A stretch of DNA of 64,000 nt from assembly GCA_017607445.1 (NCBI GenBank), contig JAEVHH010000004.1:6324001-6388000 (forward strand), in the 5' to 3' direction. Every line of letters begins with the position of its first letter. Positions within the stretch are counted from its first letter, which is position 1. This document shows, one piece after another, positions 10,930-23,202 of this stretch. Under the pieces are notes generated by a model. It had not been told where the DNA came from. It worked only from the letters and a program-made list of their open reading frames with translations, and did not search any database. The translations under genes were made by a program, and so were the position numbers. This DNA is from Histoplasma ohiense. Taxonomy: Eukaryota; Ascomycota; Eurotiomycetes; Onygenales; Ajellomycetaceae.

Positions 10930-11464
10930 TGTGACAGGTTAGCATCTGTTAGTAATTAATTTATGCAATCAACTCCCCTTCTGCATCTGCTTGTTTCTGA
11001 CTGTTGTGATCTCATATAACTCTTGATGTTCTTCTGCTCTGTGCTCTGTGCTTGTGTAGTCTCTAATGATTCTTTCATATAGCTTTTAACATTCTTTCAC
11101 TCTGTGTTCTGCACTTGTGTAGTCTCTAACAATTCTTTCATGTAGTCTTCAATGATTCTCTTGTCTCATGTTTTGCATTTATATAGTTTCTAACAATTCT
11201 TCTGTATAGCTTTCAATGATTCTCTCATTTCATATTTCATATTTGTATAGTTTCTAACAATTCTTCTGTGTAGCTCTTAACATTCTTCTGCTCTGTGCTT
11301 CACTGTGAAGTGACTTCTGATATTCTTTCACTCTGAAATTCCCTCTATAAGAACCCTCTTTATACAACCTTTTCTTCTGATTTTTTTTCTCTTTCTTTCC
11401 TTAATCAATTTGTAATCTGTAATTAGAATAGTATCAAATCGTTAATCGAAGTATGTCTGTTACA
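10930..11464 (+). repeat. Solo Gypsy-1 LTR with target duplication
   Basis: TGTGACAGGTTAG...GTATGTCTGTTACA, flanked by ATATC on both sides (10925-10929 and 11465-11469). No internal region is attached, so it is a solo LTR left by LTR-LTR recombination. 535 bp, so slightly deleted relative to the 597-bp LTR. Confidence 0.85.
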
Positions 11465-12835
11465 ATATCAATGTATGTATTTCACATATCTTCTTTCTCT
11501 TTCTTTTCTTTTTTAGTGATTAGCTATACTACACTATTATTACTACTATATTACTATTGTTATTATCTCTGCTATACTATATATTATCTTCTACTATTCT
11601 CTCTTCATATTATTATCATCTCTCACAGATATATTCTATATCTTTCTATTATAATATAATTATTTTCTAATATAGATATTTCTGTTGCATCTATTATTAT
11701 ATCTATTACAAAGAAAGAAAAAGAGAAAGAAGTAGACTATCAATATAAAATCAGATTAAACAGCTGAATCATTCAATTCATTCAAAAAAAAAACAGATGA
11801 TATTTGTGATACTGAAGAATGAAAAGAAAAATAATGAAATAAATGATAATAAAGTTATAAAACTGAAGTTATTACAACTGTAAATAAAGATATATTGACT
11901 TCATAAAATAAAGAAAGAGATGAAGTGCTTGTATAGAAAGTGAAATAAAACTGTGAATTTATTATAGATAATTCAGTTCAATTAACAAAATATCTCTATA
12001 AATATTACAATTTTAATTAAAAAATTTGAAAAAATAAAAAATAATATAAATGAGCTGTATGAATCTGTGAAATGAACTTAGTGAAATGATATTACTTTTT
12101 TCTTTTTTTTAATAGTTAGTATCAATTTGAAATAACAGTTTTTTATATATTCAAAGATCTCTATTTTAACATCTGAAGATGGCATTCTATAGACAATGAA
12201 GAAAAAACAATAATAGCAGAAGAATTAATTGAAAAACTGTAATAGACACAACAGAGATATCTATATTAGAAAATAGCTATATGATGATAGAAGAACACAG
12301 AACACATCAGAATTAATGAGAATGAATATAGCACACAGTATTATAGACAGCTATAGAGTATGATGATTGTCTATATAATGCTCACTGATATCTGTAGATA
12401 TTAGAAGATCAGCAATTAGCTTTGAATAATAGAGATTGCTATCTTCTTAACATTCTACATGCATACTTCACACTACTCTCATAATTATACCTACAATCAT
12501 CTCTTACAAAAACTATAGAATCTCTGAATATATTTCATTTAATATACATCTTTTATTATTCTTATTCAGCAGAACAGTCAACTGACTGATATTTATAATT
12601 CAAAAGAATATAATATACAGCTAAGTATATGAGAATATGAGATTTCTAAGATCAATATCAACTGTAGAAAAAGACTGCTTTTAAGATTTATTAATTATTG
12701 TAAAGTATAAATAGATTGAAAACTGACAGCAAGTCATGCTAAATGAATATAAAAAATGTAAATACAGTAGAGAATATTTATAAAGAAAAAAATAAAGATT
12801 AATATTAGAGCTGTACAGACTGCAGAACTGATTGT
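11465..12835. other. Unassigned AT-rich degraded tract
   Basis: Very AT-rich, CpG-free. The first about 90 bp reappear in reverse at about 18105-18197, next to the monooxygenase island, so it contains a dispersed repeat. The part at about 12720-12830 weakly resembles the unidentified coding remnant at 28470-28846 (a shared IKKK-type stretch) and likewise precedes a copy of the repeat called REP-3 here. No family is identifiable. Confidence 0.35.
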
Positions 12836-13033
12836 TGATTTATTTGTTTATATAAATTTAATATTCTAAAAAAAACACAGACAGTATTTATATTTCAAAA
12901 GTTTTTCAAAGAATATAAAGATATACTATACTGAAGAGATTTCTATATACACAGAGAGAGAAAAAACAGAATTCAGATAATAATTTTTGAAAAATCTCAG
13001 TTCATTGAAAAGGATTTTACTGAACTGTGCATT
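12836..13033 (-). repeat. REP-3 copy (partial)
   Basis: Matches 28830-29020 and 38269-38450: a TTTG-rich start, 'gaagagatttctatatacacagagagag' region and 'ttcagataa' region. REP-3 may be a non-LTR retroposon read backwards, since its left edge is (TTTG)n, that is (CAAA)n on the other strand (inference). Confidence 0.55.
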
Positions 13034-13449
13034 CATTTCTGACTCAATATATGATCATTCATGATAGAGCTATAGTGTGATTCTCTGAGAAGACTGCTGC
13101 TATCATATTTGAAAGACTTTGAGCTGACTGTTGAGCTGGATCTCTTTGTGGATTTGATGAGGTGTATGTGAGGTCACATGAGATCACATTACAGTGTTTT
13201 TTACACAGAAAAGTTGGTTTTTCTATAATATAAAGAGAGATCATTTCTGACTCAATATATGATCATTCATGATAGAGCTATAGTGTGATTCTCTGAGGAG
13301 ACTGCTGCTGCCATGTCTGAAAGGCTTTGAGCTGGCTGTTGAGCTGGATCTCTTTGTGGATTTGATGGGGTGCATGTGAGGTCACATGAGGTCACATTAC
13401 AGCGTTTTTTGCACAGAAAAGTTGGTTTTTCTATAATATAAAGAGAGAT
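13034..13449. repeat. Two-unit 208-bp tandem duplication
   Basis: Units 13034-13241 and 13242-13449 align end to end. They differ almost only by transitions (for example aagactg/gaggag-type and acagtgt/acagcgt changes), with unit 2 less decayed. The left end of the unit continues REP-3; the ATGATCATTCATGAT palindrome-like core is also in the REP-3 copies at about 29050 and 38490. A minus-strand open stretch over unit 1 is incidental. Confidence 0.85.
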
Positions 13450-13482
13450 TTAGATCTTAAATATAGAAGAATCAATTTGTAA

Positions 13483-13869
13483 TGTAATGAATGTACTTTG
13501 ATTAACAATTTGATACTATTCTAATTACAGATTATAAATTGATTAAGAAAAGAAAGAGAAAACAAATCAGAAGAAAAGATCATACAAAGAAAATTTTCAT
13601 AGAAAAAAGTTCAGAATAAAAGAATATCAGAAATCATTTCACAGTGAAGTATAGAGTGAAAAAATATTAAAAACTACACAGAAGAATCATTAGAAACTAT
13701 ATAAATACAGAGTGTAAAAATGAAAGAATCATTGAAAACTACACAGAAGAGTTGTTAGAAACTATATAAATGCAGAGTATGAAATAAAAAAACATCAAAA
13801 GTTATATAAAATTGCAATGATAGAAGTTGATTGTATAAGTTAATTACTAACAGATACTAATTCATTATA
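13483..13869 (-). repeat. Gypsy-1 LTR fragment, minus
   Basis: TGTAATGAATGTACTTTGATTAAC... to ...CTAATTCATTATA, the decayed reverse complement of the Gypsy-1 LTR, preceded by about 30 bp of leader (13450-13482). Shortened to 387 bp. Confidence 0.7.
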
Positions 13870-13899
13870 ATGTTTTTTTATTATTGTTTTTCAAAAATT

Positions 13900-14942
13900 T
13901 TCTTAATTTAATATTTTTTTTCATCATTGATAAATTTCAGTTCTGATTCTGCTAGAGCTTCATTTCTGCAGTTGTATAACTTCAATAAAAATATATAAAA
14001 TACAGAATGAATGCTTCTATATAAAGATAATAGTTTCAGTTTGTATACTTGTTTTTCAATGATATTCAGAATTTTGAAGAATTCAACATATTTATAATTC
14101 AGTTTATAAACTGAGTATAACAATTAGATATTTTTTGCATTGAGTATGATATAATCATCTATTTTAAATTGTTGAAATTTATGTTTTGTATTGTAACAAA
14201 TTTTCTATATTTATTATATCTTTTATAGATTCTTGATAAGCTTATAATATTTTTTCTTGATATGTTTCACATAGCTAGCAGTATATATAGCAACTAATTG
14301 TGATGATTTATTGATATTAATTTTCAAATCAGATTGATATCTCATTAAGACTTCTGTGAATGTTATTTTAGTAGAGATATATTGAAAGATATTGTAAATA
14401 AACTGCACTAACAGTAGTCAGTGTGTTTAATTATTTTGATAATAATTGATAAAGTATTAGAGATAATGTTCTAAAATTTGATTTTATTGTTTTGTTTGAT
14501 CATCTGTTTGAGAGTGAAAGACTGTTGAAAGTTTCTAGCATGTATCTAGTATATAACAAAAAATAGATTCATAATGACTTGTAAACAGTGAATATCAATC
14601 AAATATATGATTTTTAGATACTCTGTAAATTGTATAGAATTTGAAATAAATGATTTCTGCTAGTTCATCAACTGTAATGTTTTTGATGCAAGAAATATAG
14701 ATTGTAAACTTGATATATATATTCACAATCACTAAAATTGCATTATAGATTTGATGAAGAAATGTAGAGACTGACAAGTCTGTAATAAAATCTATAGTAA
14801 TGAATTTGAAAGAATTTGATGATAAGAGAATTGTACTCAATTCTTCATATTGTTTGTTCTGTTTTGACTTTATTCTTTGACAAGTATCACAAGTGAATAT
14901 ATAATCTTTGATATCTCTGACTAGCTTATGTCAATAGTATTT
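13900..14942 (-). pseudogene. Gypsy-3 integrase remnant
   Basis: Minus-strand readings give a CDTCQRIK zinc-binding tail (about 14865-14895) followed by the open stretch 14595-14840, with FITIDFITDL, NAILVIVN and DELAEIIY, the first half of an integrase catalytic core. The reading continues in decayed form toward 13900. Different enough from Gypsy-1 and Gypsy-2 to call a third family. No LTRs are seen. Confidence 0.65.
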
Positions 14943-15084
14943 ATTCTGAGACTAGAATTATAATATAAATCATGTAAAGTGACTGATTTCATAAACACTA
15001 TATGGGACCAGGACTAAGATATTTGAGAATGGGACTGAGGAAAAATTTGGTCCTGGTCCCATGCATGGTCACACGGCCAGTCTA
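14943..15084 (-). mobile_element. hAT-like element, terminal fragment (copy 2)
   Basis: Last about 140 bp of the hAT-like element up to its A-end (...GGTCACACGGCCAGTCTA). Truncated on the left inside the subterminal region. CpG and CpC content rises toward the A-end, which faces the monooxygenase island. Confidence 0.8.
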
Positions 15085-15627
15085 TCTTGAACACAGGCGC
15101 TGCCTGCATCCCTCTGAGACACTAAATTTATACATACATACATACATTCAGGGATATTGATGAACGGTACTAGTATGCATCCCGTTGTTTCTCTGCACGA
15201 ACGTAAATGTTTTTCCTGCGATGTCCATGATCCACTGTTGAAATGCCGTTGCTCAGACGCTCCTTGTACAGCCTTCATATTTTCCAAATATTTCGTAGGC
15301 CATGGAGCGGATTTATTTTTGGCAGTGACATGTTTTTGATAGATACAAGCAGTGGTACAGAAAACGATTTCGACGCTTAAAATCGGCAGAAATCAATGTT
15401 GCTACCCTGGCCTTCAGGCTCCTAAAGTACAAGTACAGAACGTCTTTCCTTTCAATTTTCCATCACACTGCACCGCTAGCCCCAGGAACAGGGAAACAGA
15501 ATGTGCATGCCTATCGAGTGAAAAGGTATGCCAATAAAAATAATAGTAGATTACAACAAAAAATATTTGCCATCCCCTCGTCACCTGTGTGTTTCTGTCT
15601 TCATCACATTTTTATTCTTCCTCATTT
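15085..15627. other. GC-normal sequence downstream of the monooxygenase
   Basis: CpGs are at normal frequency, in contrast to the repeats to the left. It holds a short (CATA)n run near 15131-15148. No ORF has gene-like composition; the 60-70 codon open stretches have no recognisable domain. Probably the 3' flank of the monooxygenase transcript, which ends toward this side. Confidence 0.5.
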
Positions 15628-17467
15628 TTAGGATTTGGCATCGTCGTCCATAAGCGTCTTTTCCTTCTCGCTTATCCCTGTTCCAGCCGCCAACCTGGTC
15701 AAGGTAGCAGCAGCTAGCTCTGGCTTCCGCCCATGTCCGAATAATCGATATTGTGCGGGCGAGTTGATGCCGAAATACACTGCTTTCAGCACTGCGAAGG
15801 CACGGAATGGATTCGAGGTGACAAGTCTATGTAAAAGGCGGGCGAACGTGGGGTTCGCGTCGAGATCGGCAAGGAGGGAGTCGCAGTAGGGAAGGAAATG
15901 GACGTTTACTGTATGACGGTCGGAGACCACCATCTGAAATTCGGTGAGCAGGGTTTATTATGAGACAGCGATTTTTGTTTTGAGATATCGCTCCAGCACA
16001 GTAGAGAGAATGGGTGTACAACATATGAATGGAAAATGAAACGAGGATATACATACTGTTTTAGTTAAATTCGCCTGGTACTCTTTCACCTGCCGAGTCA
16101 TCTCATCGGCTGACGGCAGTTTCACTTTGCCTGTCACTATTCCCGATGCCCACCTTGCCTGGGATTCGGCAACGGGAAAAAGAGGCCCAGGTAATTCGAC
16201 ATAGCCGATAAAGAAAAGATTAGGGAACCGAGGAGAAACGACCAATTTATACAGGTCAAGCGTGTTTGGGGATTTCAAAATTGGATTGTCCTTCACATGG
16301 TAGGTTTCCTTCGGTAGGTAGGGCATATCCATATGGTAACCAGTGCAGCAAATTACTACATCAACATCTAGCTCTGTACCATTGATGAGAACGAGAGAAG
16401 TTTCGGTAAACTGTTTCACACCCGCGCGATGGACTTTGACTTTTCCAACTTTAATGAACTCAATCAGATTGCTATGCACAGTCACGCTCGCTTGTAGTAT
16501 TTTGTGGTCCGGTTTAATCACCTCTGGATGCTTGCCGATGGCAAAGTCCATTAGCTTTGCTTGGACCCATTGTGAAAGACTACCAGGTAGAAGTGTCTCA
16601 GCAATTCGATCTAGAGTTGCCCCCTTTAGGTTAGATAACGAAGAGACGCACATATTACCTGAGCCGAGAGGATCAAAAATAACTGGAAAACTTACTGTCA
16701 TATGACTCGACTGGCTGACCGAGTACATAGCGTGGTATAATCCACCCGCCTCTCCTCGTAACCATGTGCACCTCCTTTGCCACTGGAACCAGTTCGCACG
16801 CCAAATCCACAGCTGAGGAGCCGAAACCAATGAGGGCAACCTTTTTCCCCTCAAATCTGGCCGGTCTCCGGTACACATGGCTATGAAGAATCTCCCCTTG
16901 GAACGAACTCATACCTTCAAAATCAGGGGTTGAGGGGTAAGAATTATGTCCAGTACAAGCGAAGATGGCGTCATATTCCGATGTTTTTTGATCTGCACCC
17001 TTTTCCTCATGCACCACAGTCCACCTCCCGTCTGGGAGTTGGTTGCAGGAGAGCACTTTGGTATTCAATTGTATATACTTTCCCAGTCCAAAGTGGCTGG
17101 CGTAGTCCTCTAGGTAATTTAGCATCCTGCGATGGCTGAAATATGTCGGATATTGCGCAGGATCAATGGGGAAATCGCTATAACACGATGTATCACGGGC
17201 CGAGTTTAGAATCACTCCTTCATAGATGGAGGATACGGCATCGTCCGTTTCCGGGCCCGGGTCTTCATAGCGCCACTGCCCTCCGATTCCATTGCGTCCT
17301 TCGAATACAACAGCATCCAGGCCATTGTCCAAGCATTCCTTGAGTGTGGTTAAGCCCGAGGGTCCTGTAAAGCTGTTTAGATTTGTTTCGTTGCAGGAGT
17401 GGGAAGATCAAACAGGTAGCTATTTTCACATACCACCCCCGATGATAGCAACTTTTTTCGCCGCCAT
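15628..17467 (-). CDS. Flavin-containing monooxygenase (N,N-dimethylaniline monooxygenase-like)
   Basis: Predicted exons on the minus strand: 17467-17434, 17364-16696, 16658-16057, 15933-15628, giving 1611 nt (536 codons plus stop) in frame. Visible motifs: N-terminal FAD-binding IIGGGPSGL (residues 8-16), GIGGQW (about 37-42), the FMO signature FQGEILHSHVY (about 166-176, F-x-G-x3-H-x3-Y), the NADPH Rossmann GFGSSA (about 191-196) and CTGY (about 339). Length fits class B FMOs. These enzymes use NADPH and O2 to oxygenate nucleophilic N or S atoms; the substrate cannot be told. Introns are 69, 37 and 123 bp; the 37-bp intron is unusually short and its boundaries are the least certain part. 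Start chosen because ATG 17467 lies just before the FAD motif. It stands alone in a 3.1-kb GC-normal island between hAT-like element ends; no clustered biosynthetic genes are visible. Confidence 0.88.
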
Positions 17468-18104
17468 GGGTTGAAAGCTAGGTTGAATTTTTGTGTTGAT
17501 ATAGCGCTAGATGGAAGTCTCGAAGGGGTATAGGGCAGAAAAAAAGGCCAAGGACAAAAAACAAATGAATTAATGAATAAAACCGAATCAAAACTAATAG
17601 AACTTCCCAGCGGCCTCAAATATAAAGTTTCAGTAACGTATTGCAGAGAAAAGAGACATAAGAGAAAACAAAAATGGGTATAATGAGCGTGATATGTTAC
17701 AGTAGAAAACAGACAGACGATAAAAGATGAAGCCAAAGGCAGATTGCAGCGGAGATTGCAATTATCCCAGCCTCACTTCACCCAAAAGAGTGACCCGTAT
17801 TCCGGCCCGTGTTGATTGGTGCATTTTGCGAGCAGCTCGACGCCGCTAGGACATTGCCAGCGACTCCTTCATATACAGGGAGCCTTGTTTGGTGAAGGCT
17901 GAACCTGTCCGCCAGATGTCGGGAATTTTCTAATGTCAGCAAGCTGCCTATGACCCAATGAACTCTATTCCTCAACGGATTGGAATTTCCGATGCATACA
18001 CAGTACTACACAGTGATATGCCAGGTATATAAATAGTAACAATTTTAAAGCCCGGTTGGTCCCTGTGTTGTTGGCGTACTTAGGTAAAGCTTAGGTTTAG
18101 CTAA
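17468..18104. promoter_or_regulatory. Upstream region of the monooxygenase gene
   Basis: GC-normal, CpG-containing sequence 5' of the minus-strand start codon. It should contain the promoter and 5' UTR, but no defined element can be pinned down. Small ORFs here lack any domain and are not called. Confidence 0.4.
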
Positions 18105-18197
18105 CTAGTAATTGTAGTAGTAATAGTAATAATAGTAGCTAATCACTAAGAAGGAAAAGAAAGAGAAAAAAAGATATGTGAAATACATGCATTCATA
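18105..18197 (-). repeat. Dispersed repeat fragment at island edge
   Basis: Reverse complement of about 11465-11560 (the 'gtgaaatacat' end, the 'agaaagagaaaa' run and the TAGTAATA-rich stretch). It is less decayed than the other copy. It ends exactly where hAT-like copy 3 begins. Confidence 0.6.
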
Positions 18198-19052
18198 TAG
18201 ACTGGCTGTGTGACCATGCATGGGATTGAGACTAAATATTTCTCCAGTCTCATTATCAAATTTCTTAGTTCTGGTTTCATATAGTGTTTATTAAATTAGT
18301 CACTTTACACTGTTTATATTATAAATCTAGTCTCAGATCATGTTCTTCTTATAAATTACTGATTCTAATCCCATTTGATTCCATTTTACAAAATGGGATC
18401 AAATGGGACCATGATTTACTCTATAGATGATATAATGCTATAAGTGTTATCAAAAATCATTATCTATCAAAAGAAGTTTAGTGTATTTATACTCTAGTTC
18501 TATTTTGAACTAGTAATGATAGTGATAGATAGATTCACTGCAGTAGATAGATTGACAGCAATAGATTGACAGTGATAGATTAGCAGCAATAGATTAGCAG
18601 CGATAGATTAGCAGCAATAGATAGATTGACAGTGGTAGATAAATTGACAGTGATGAATAGATTCACCGCGGTAGATAGATTGACAGTGATAGATTAGCAG
18701 CAGTAGATAGATTCACAGAGATAAATTAATTGACAGCACTAGATAGAGATGATATCTTCATCAATCATATTATCAGATTGATATCTAGATATGTATTATA
18801 TAATCATCAGAACAGAATCAAACCTCAGTCAAAATTATAATCAGTCTCAGATTATGTTCTTATTTTTGATAGTCAGTTACTTTACATAAAATATCAAGAT
18901 TTATTAGTTTCATTTCATTTATATTCTAATAATTCTAATCACTTTACACTCTCATTCTGATTCTGATCTCACTGGAAATCACATCAAGAAATGGACTGGG
19001 ATTAAATCAAATCAAATCAAATATGAAATTCATGATTTCATCAGTCAGTCTA
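18198..19052 (+). mobile_element. hAT-like element, copy 3, fully decayed
   Basis: TAGACTGGCTGTGTGACC...CAGTCAGTCTA. Minisatellite at about 18520-18745 is short and almost CpG-free: one CCGCGG block survives near 18666, another reads CTGCAG. Flanks (cattcata left, agtatttg right) do not match, unlike most other copies, so one side may have been rearranged after insertion. Confidence 0.8.
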
Positions 19053-19083
19053 AGTATTTGATTATAGCAGCATTTCAGAAAGT

Positions 19084-21080
19084 GTGTTTTCACATTCTGC
19101 TATTACATCAGTGCTATTTTCACTGAGCAAAGATCTTGATGTGTTACTTGAATTGATCAATAATACAGATGAAAATAAAGAAGTGAACAGTTTTATTAAA
19201 GTATTAGAAAGAAATACAACAGTATATTACTGTTATTATATTCAACATTTAACAACATTCTCTCATCATCATTGTGAGTCTGCTGAGAATCAATATAAAA
19301 AATGTAAGCACTGTTTGATGATAAAGCATGCTTGCATTCTGATAAATCATTATTCAGATATTTTACAGCATATAGCATTAATTTGTATTAGATGTCAGTA
19401 GATACTGTTGAATTGACTCAGACAGTTATCAATACAGTTGAAAATCTAATTATCACTAATATAAACACTTCAAATATTAATATTTTACAGAGTATTGTGA
19501 TAGCTGTGATTAAATTTTTTACTGTGAAGATTCAGAAAATTCAATAAAACAGTTCTTCTGAAACTTCAGCTGAAACAGTAATTGATGAAATTTTAGTAAC
19601 TATATCATCAATTATAGCTCTCAAATCATTGTTGAAATATCATGTTTTATCAGTTGAGAAAATTCAAGATAATAAACAGATTTATTTTGATAACAATTTC
19701 TTGAATAACATTGATCAAGCTAAGACAGATCTGTTTTTAATTTCTGAGCAGAATAAATATATTCAGCAGTCATTGTTATTTTCTTCATTTTCATTTACTG
19801 ACTGATTTCTGATAGATTTTATTAAACTATTTTAAGTACTTCTGATGATATATATATGCAATTGATTCTATCAGAGGAATTTCTAAGATCTTTTAAACTC
19901 TGCTTGATGATTATTATTATTATTCTTTTATTATACTTTTATATAGTCAAAAAAAAAGACTTGATGGGGGACAAATCTACAGCAGATGATGAGATGGTTG
20001 AGATGTGTGATGCACAATATGTTTTAAATGACAATAATAAAAAAAACACAGCAATCAAGAAAACAACTGCAGCAATCAAAACACTGAATGCAATTCTTGA
20101 AAAAGAAGAAAACAATAAGAGAATCAATGAAAAGAGAAAAAAGATTATTCACAGAGCATTGAAACTGACACACACTGTCAAAGCAGATATATTTGACACA
20201 CTGATGAATAGAGTTAAACATACATTGAATGCACTGAGCAGTACAGAAATGTGCAACAAGAATGAAAGTTCATTCATCTAAGTAAAGATATCAGCAAAAA
20301 AAGAAATACTGATCAAATCAGTGCATTCAAAAGTGATATATGAACTGATCATCTTCAGAAAGAAATGCAACAATATCTCAGAAGCAAATTGAATTTCAGA
20401 GACTATAATCACACAGACAAATGAAGCAATCAAAAAAATAATTAAAAAAACAATGATAACAGTCAGATATCTTCTCAATGATGATGTGATATTTATTCTA
20501 GACAATACTGACATCAAGACTGATCTGCTAAGCAGTAATAGCTGAGTGCATTACTGAGAAGACAAAGCACAACTCAGATATGAAAACTATTCAATTCTGA
20601 TAAAAAATGTCTCACTCAAGACTCTAAGCTAAAACTATATAGAACAAACAATAGAGAACATCTACAGACAAAACTCAGATCTAAGAAACAAAATAGTAAT
20701 ATACAAAGTCAATAAAAAATTTATAAAGCAGCAAAAATCATATAGTAGTATTATTATCAATATTGCTGCATTATAGTAGATCAATCTGATGATGAGTAAT
20801 GAGCTAATACTAGACAGTGAATACTTTATAATGAAGATCTTTCACAGAGAGACAGTAGTAATCAAATACTTTAGCTATCAGTAATATAAATATATTGCAA
20901 AATTCTGTTGTAAAAGATAGATATGTGACTACTGTGAAAAGAAAGATCACAATGATAAAAGTTGTTCAGAAGTAATGAAGAGAAGTAAGTCTAAATATAT
21001 CAACTACAGTGAAAAACACTCTGTCTGACACTCAGAATGCTTAAAATACAAACAAACAGCAGAAAATACACAGTAAATAT
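19084..21080 (+). pseudogene. LINE ORF1 (gag-like) with CCHC knuckles
   Basis: Open stretches 19084-19401 and 19856-20281 are followed by a frame that runs with TGA and other breaks to 21080. 20934-20975 reads CDYCEKKDHNDKSC, a perfect C-X2-C-X4-H-X4-C knuckle. A second, decayed knuckle (NYSEKHSV*HSECLKY) follows at about 21000-21050. A Lys/Glu-rich helix at about 20030-20160 could be a coiled coil. LINE ORF1 proteins bind the element RNA. The 19084-19401 piece is Cys/His-rich but unassigned and might belong to another element. Confidence 0.6.
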
Positions 21081-21849
21081 TTGAGAACAGACTCAAAACA
21101 TTTAAGATATCAGTATTGAACTTGAAAGAGTGAATCATTATATCAAGAAAATACAATAGATCTCAGAGAAAGAAGACAGAGAACACTGTATTTAGAGCTG
21201 ACAGACTCTCAGAAATAGTCAAAACAAACAGATTGTAAAAAAATACAATGATCAACTATATTCAGATAAATAAAAGAGCAGTAAGAAAGAGCAGAGTGAA
21301 GATTCTATCTAATACAATAAACAACATTGAGCAGAGTGCAATCAATATAAAATTATAAATAAAAAACTCAGAATTCTGTAATATAATATACACAACTCAA
21401 ACAGAGTCATATCTACACTACTGATAAAATTTGAAATGACATTAAATTATAATATTATTGTCATTCAAGAATCTTGACTCAAACAGTAGTTATATATAGA
21501 AACAAGCTGCTTCATAGAATATGAGTTCTGATAGATAGAAATAGATAAGAAAAATATGAAAGTATGTTTTCTGATCAATAAAAACATAGCAATCACAGCA
21601 TGAAGAGTGAAGAGAATCTCTGAACTCATTGTAACAATGATTCTGAAAACAGATAGAGATATAATTGAGATTGTCAATGTCTATTCTAGATTATCAGAAA
21701 ACTACTGAGTAGTATCAGAGGATTCTTCAATACACAAACTGTAAGAGATGATAAGTAAGATGAAGAGAATGTTTATAATACACAGTCAATGATTAGATGT
21801 ATGACTAGCTGAACTGATAGTGCTGAGAAACTTCAATGTGCATCATCAT

Positions 21850-23057
21850 TAGACTGACTGTGTGATCATGCATGAGACTGAGACTAAATATTTCTCCAGT
21901 TTCATTATCAAATTTCTTAGTTCTGGTTTCATATAGTGTTTATTAAATTAGTCATTTTACACTGTTTATATTATAAATCTAGTCTCAGGTCATGTTCTTC
22001 TTATAAATTACTGATTCTGATCCCATTTGATCCCATTTTGTTAAAATGGGATCAAATGGGACCATGATTTACCCTATATAGATGATATAATGCTATGAGT
22101 GTTACCAAAAATCATTATCTATCAAAAGAAGTTTAGTGTATTTATGCTCTAGTTCTATTTTGAACTAGTAATGATAGTGATAGATAGATTCACTGCAGTA
22201 GATAGGTTGGCAGCGATAGATTGGCAGCGATAGATTGGCAGCGATAGATTGGCAGCGATAGATTGGCAGCGATAGATAGGTTGGCAGTGGTAGGTTGGTT
22301 GACAGCAATAGATAGATTCGCCGCGGTAGATAGGTTGGCAGCGATAGATTAGCAGCGATAGATTAGCAGCGATAGATTAGCAGCGATAGATTAGCAGCGA
22401 TAGATTAGCAGTGATAGATTAGCAGCAATAGATTAGCAGTGATAGATAGATTGGCAGCAGCAATAGATTGGCAGTGGTAGATAAATTGGCAGCGATAGAT
22501 AGATTCGCCGCGGTAGATAGGTTGGCAGCGATAGATTAGCAGTGATAGATTAGCAGTGATAGATTAGCAGCAATAGATTAGCAGTGATAGATAGATTGGC
22601 AGTGATAGCTTAGCAGCGAGGGATAGCTTAGCAGTGAGAGATAGATTGGCAGCGGCGATAGCTTAGCAGTGAGGGATAGCTTAGCAGCGAGGGATAGCTT
22701 AGCAGCGAGGGATAGCTTGCAGCAATAGATTGGTTGACAGCACTAGATAGGGGTGATATCTCCACCAATCATATCATCAGATTGATATCTAAGATATGTA
22801 TTATATAATCATCAGAACAGGACCAAATCTCAGTCAAAATCATAATCAGTCCCAGATCATGTTCTTATTTTTGATAGTCAGTCACTTTACATGAAATATC
22901 AAGATTTATTAGTCTCATTTCACTCATGTTCTAATAATTCTAGTCAATTTACACTCTTATTCTGATTCTGGTTCCACTGAAAATCACATCAAGAAATGGA
23001 CTGGGACCAAATCAAACCAAATCAAATATGAAATTCATGGTCCCACCAGCCAGCCTA
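21850..23057 (+). mobile_element. hAT-like element, copy 4
   Basis: TAGACTGACTGTGTGATC...CAGCCAGCCTA with a perfect 8-bp duplication ATCATCAT (21842-21849 and 23058-23065). Minisatellite about 22180-22735 with CCGCGG blocks near 22321 and 22508. The TGGTCCCAT inverted repeat is at about 22020-22065. Inserted in a LINE endonuclease. Confidence 0.92.
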
Positions 23058-23202
23058 ATCATCATCAATGAAAAAATGATGGAGTTCAGCAGAATTTCAA
23101 TATAGTATGAGAGTTTATAGCACAGATGAATGCTCTAAATCTTCAGCTGATCATTTCAGTAAAAAAGATTATCTGATAGAAGAGAGAAAGTACAGATATT
23201 AT

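Noticed and set aside
15085..18197. Secondary-metabolite cluster around the monooxygenase
   Set aside because: Only one gene is present in the island; no synthase, transporter or regulator is seen.
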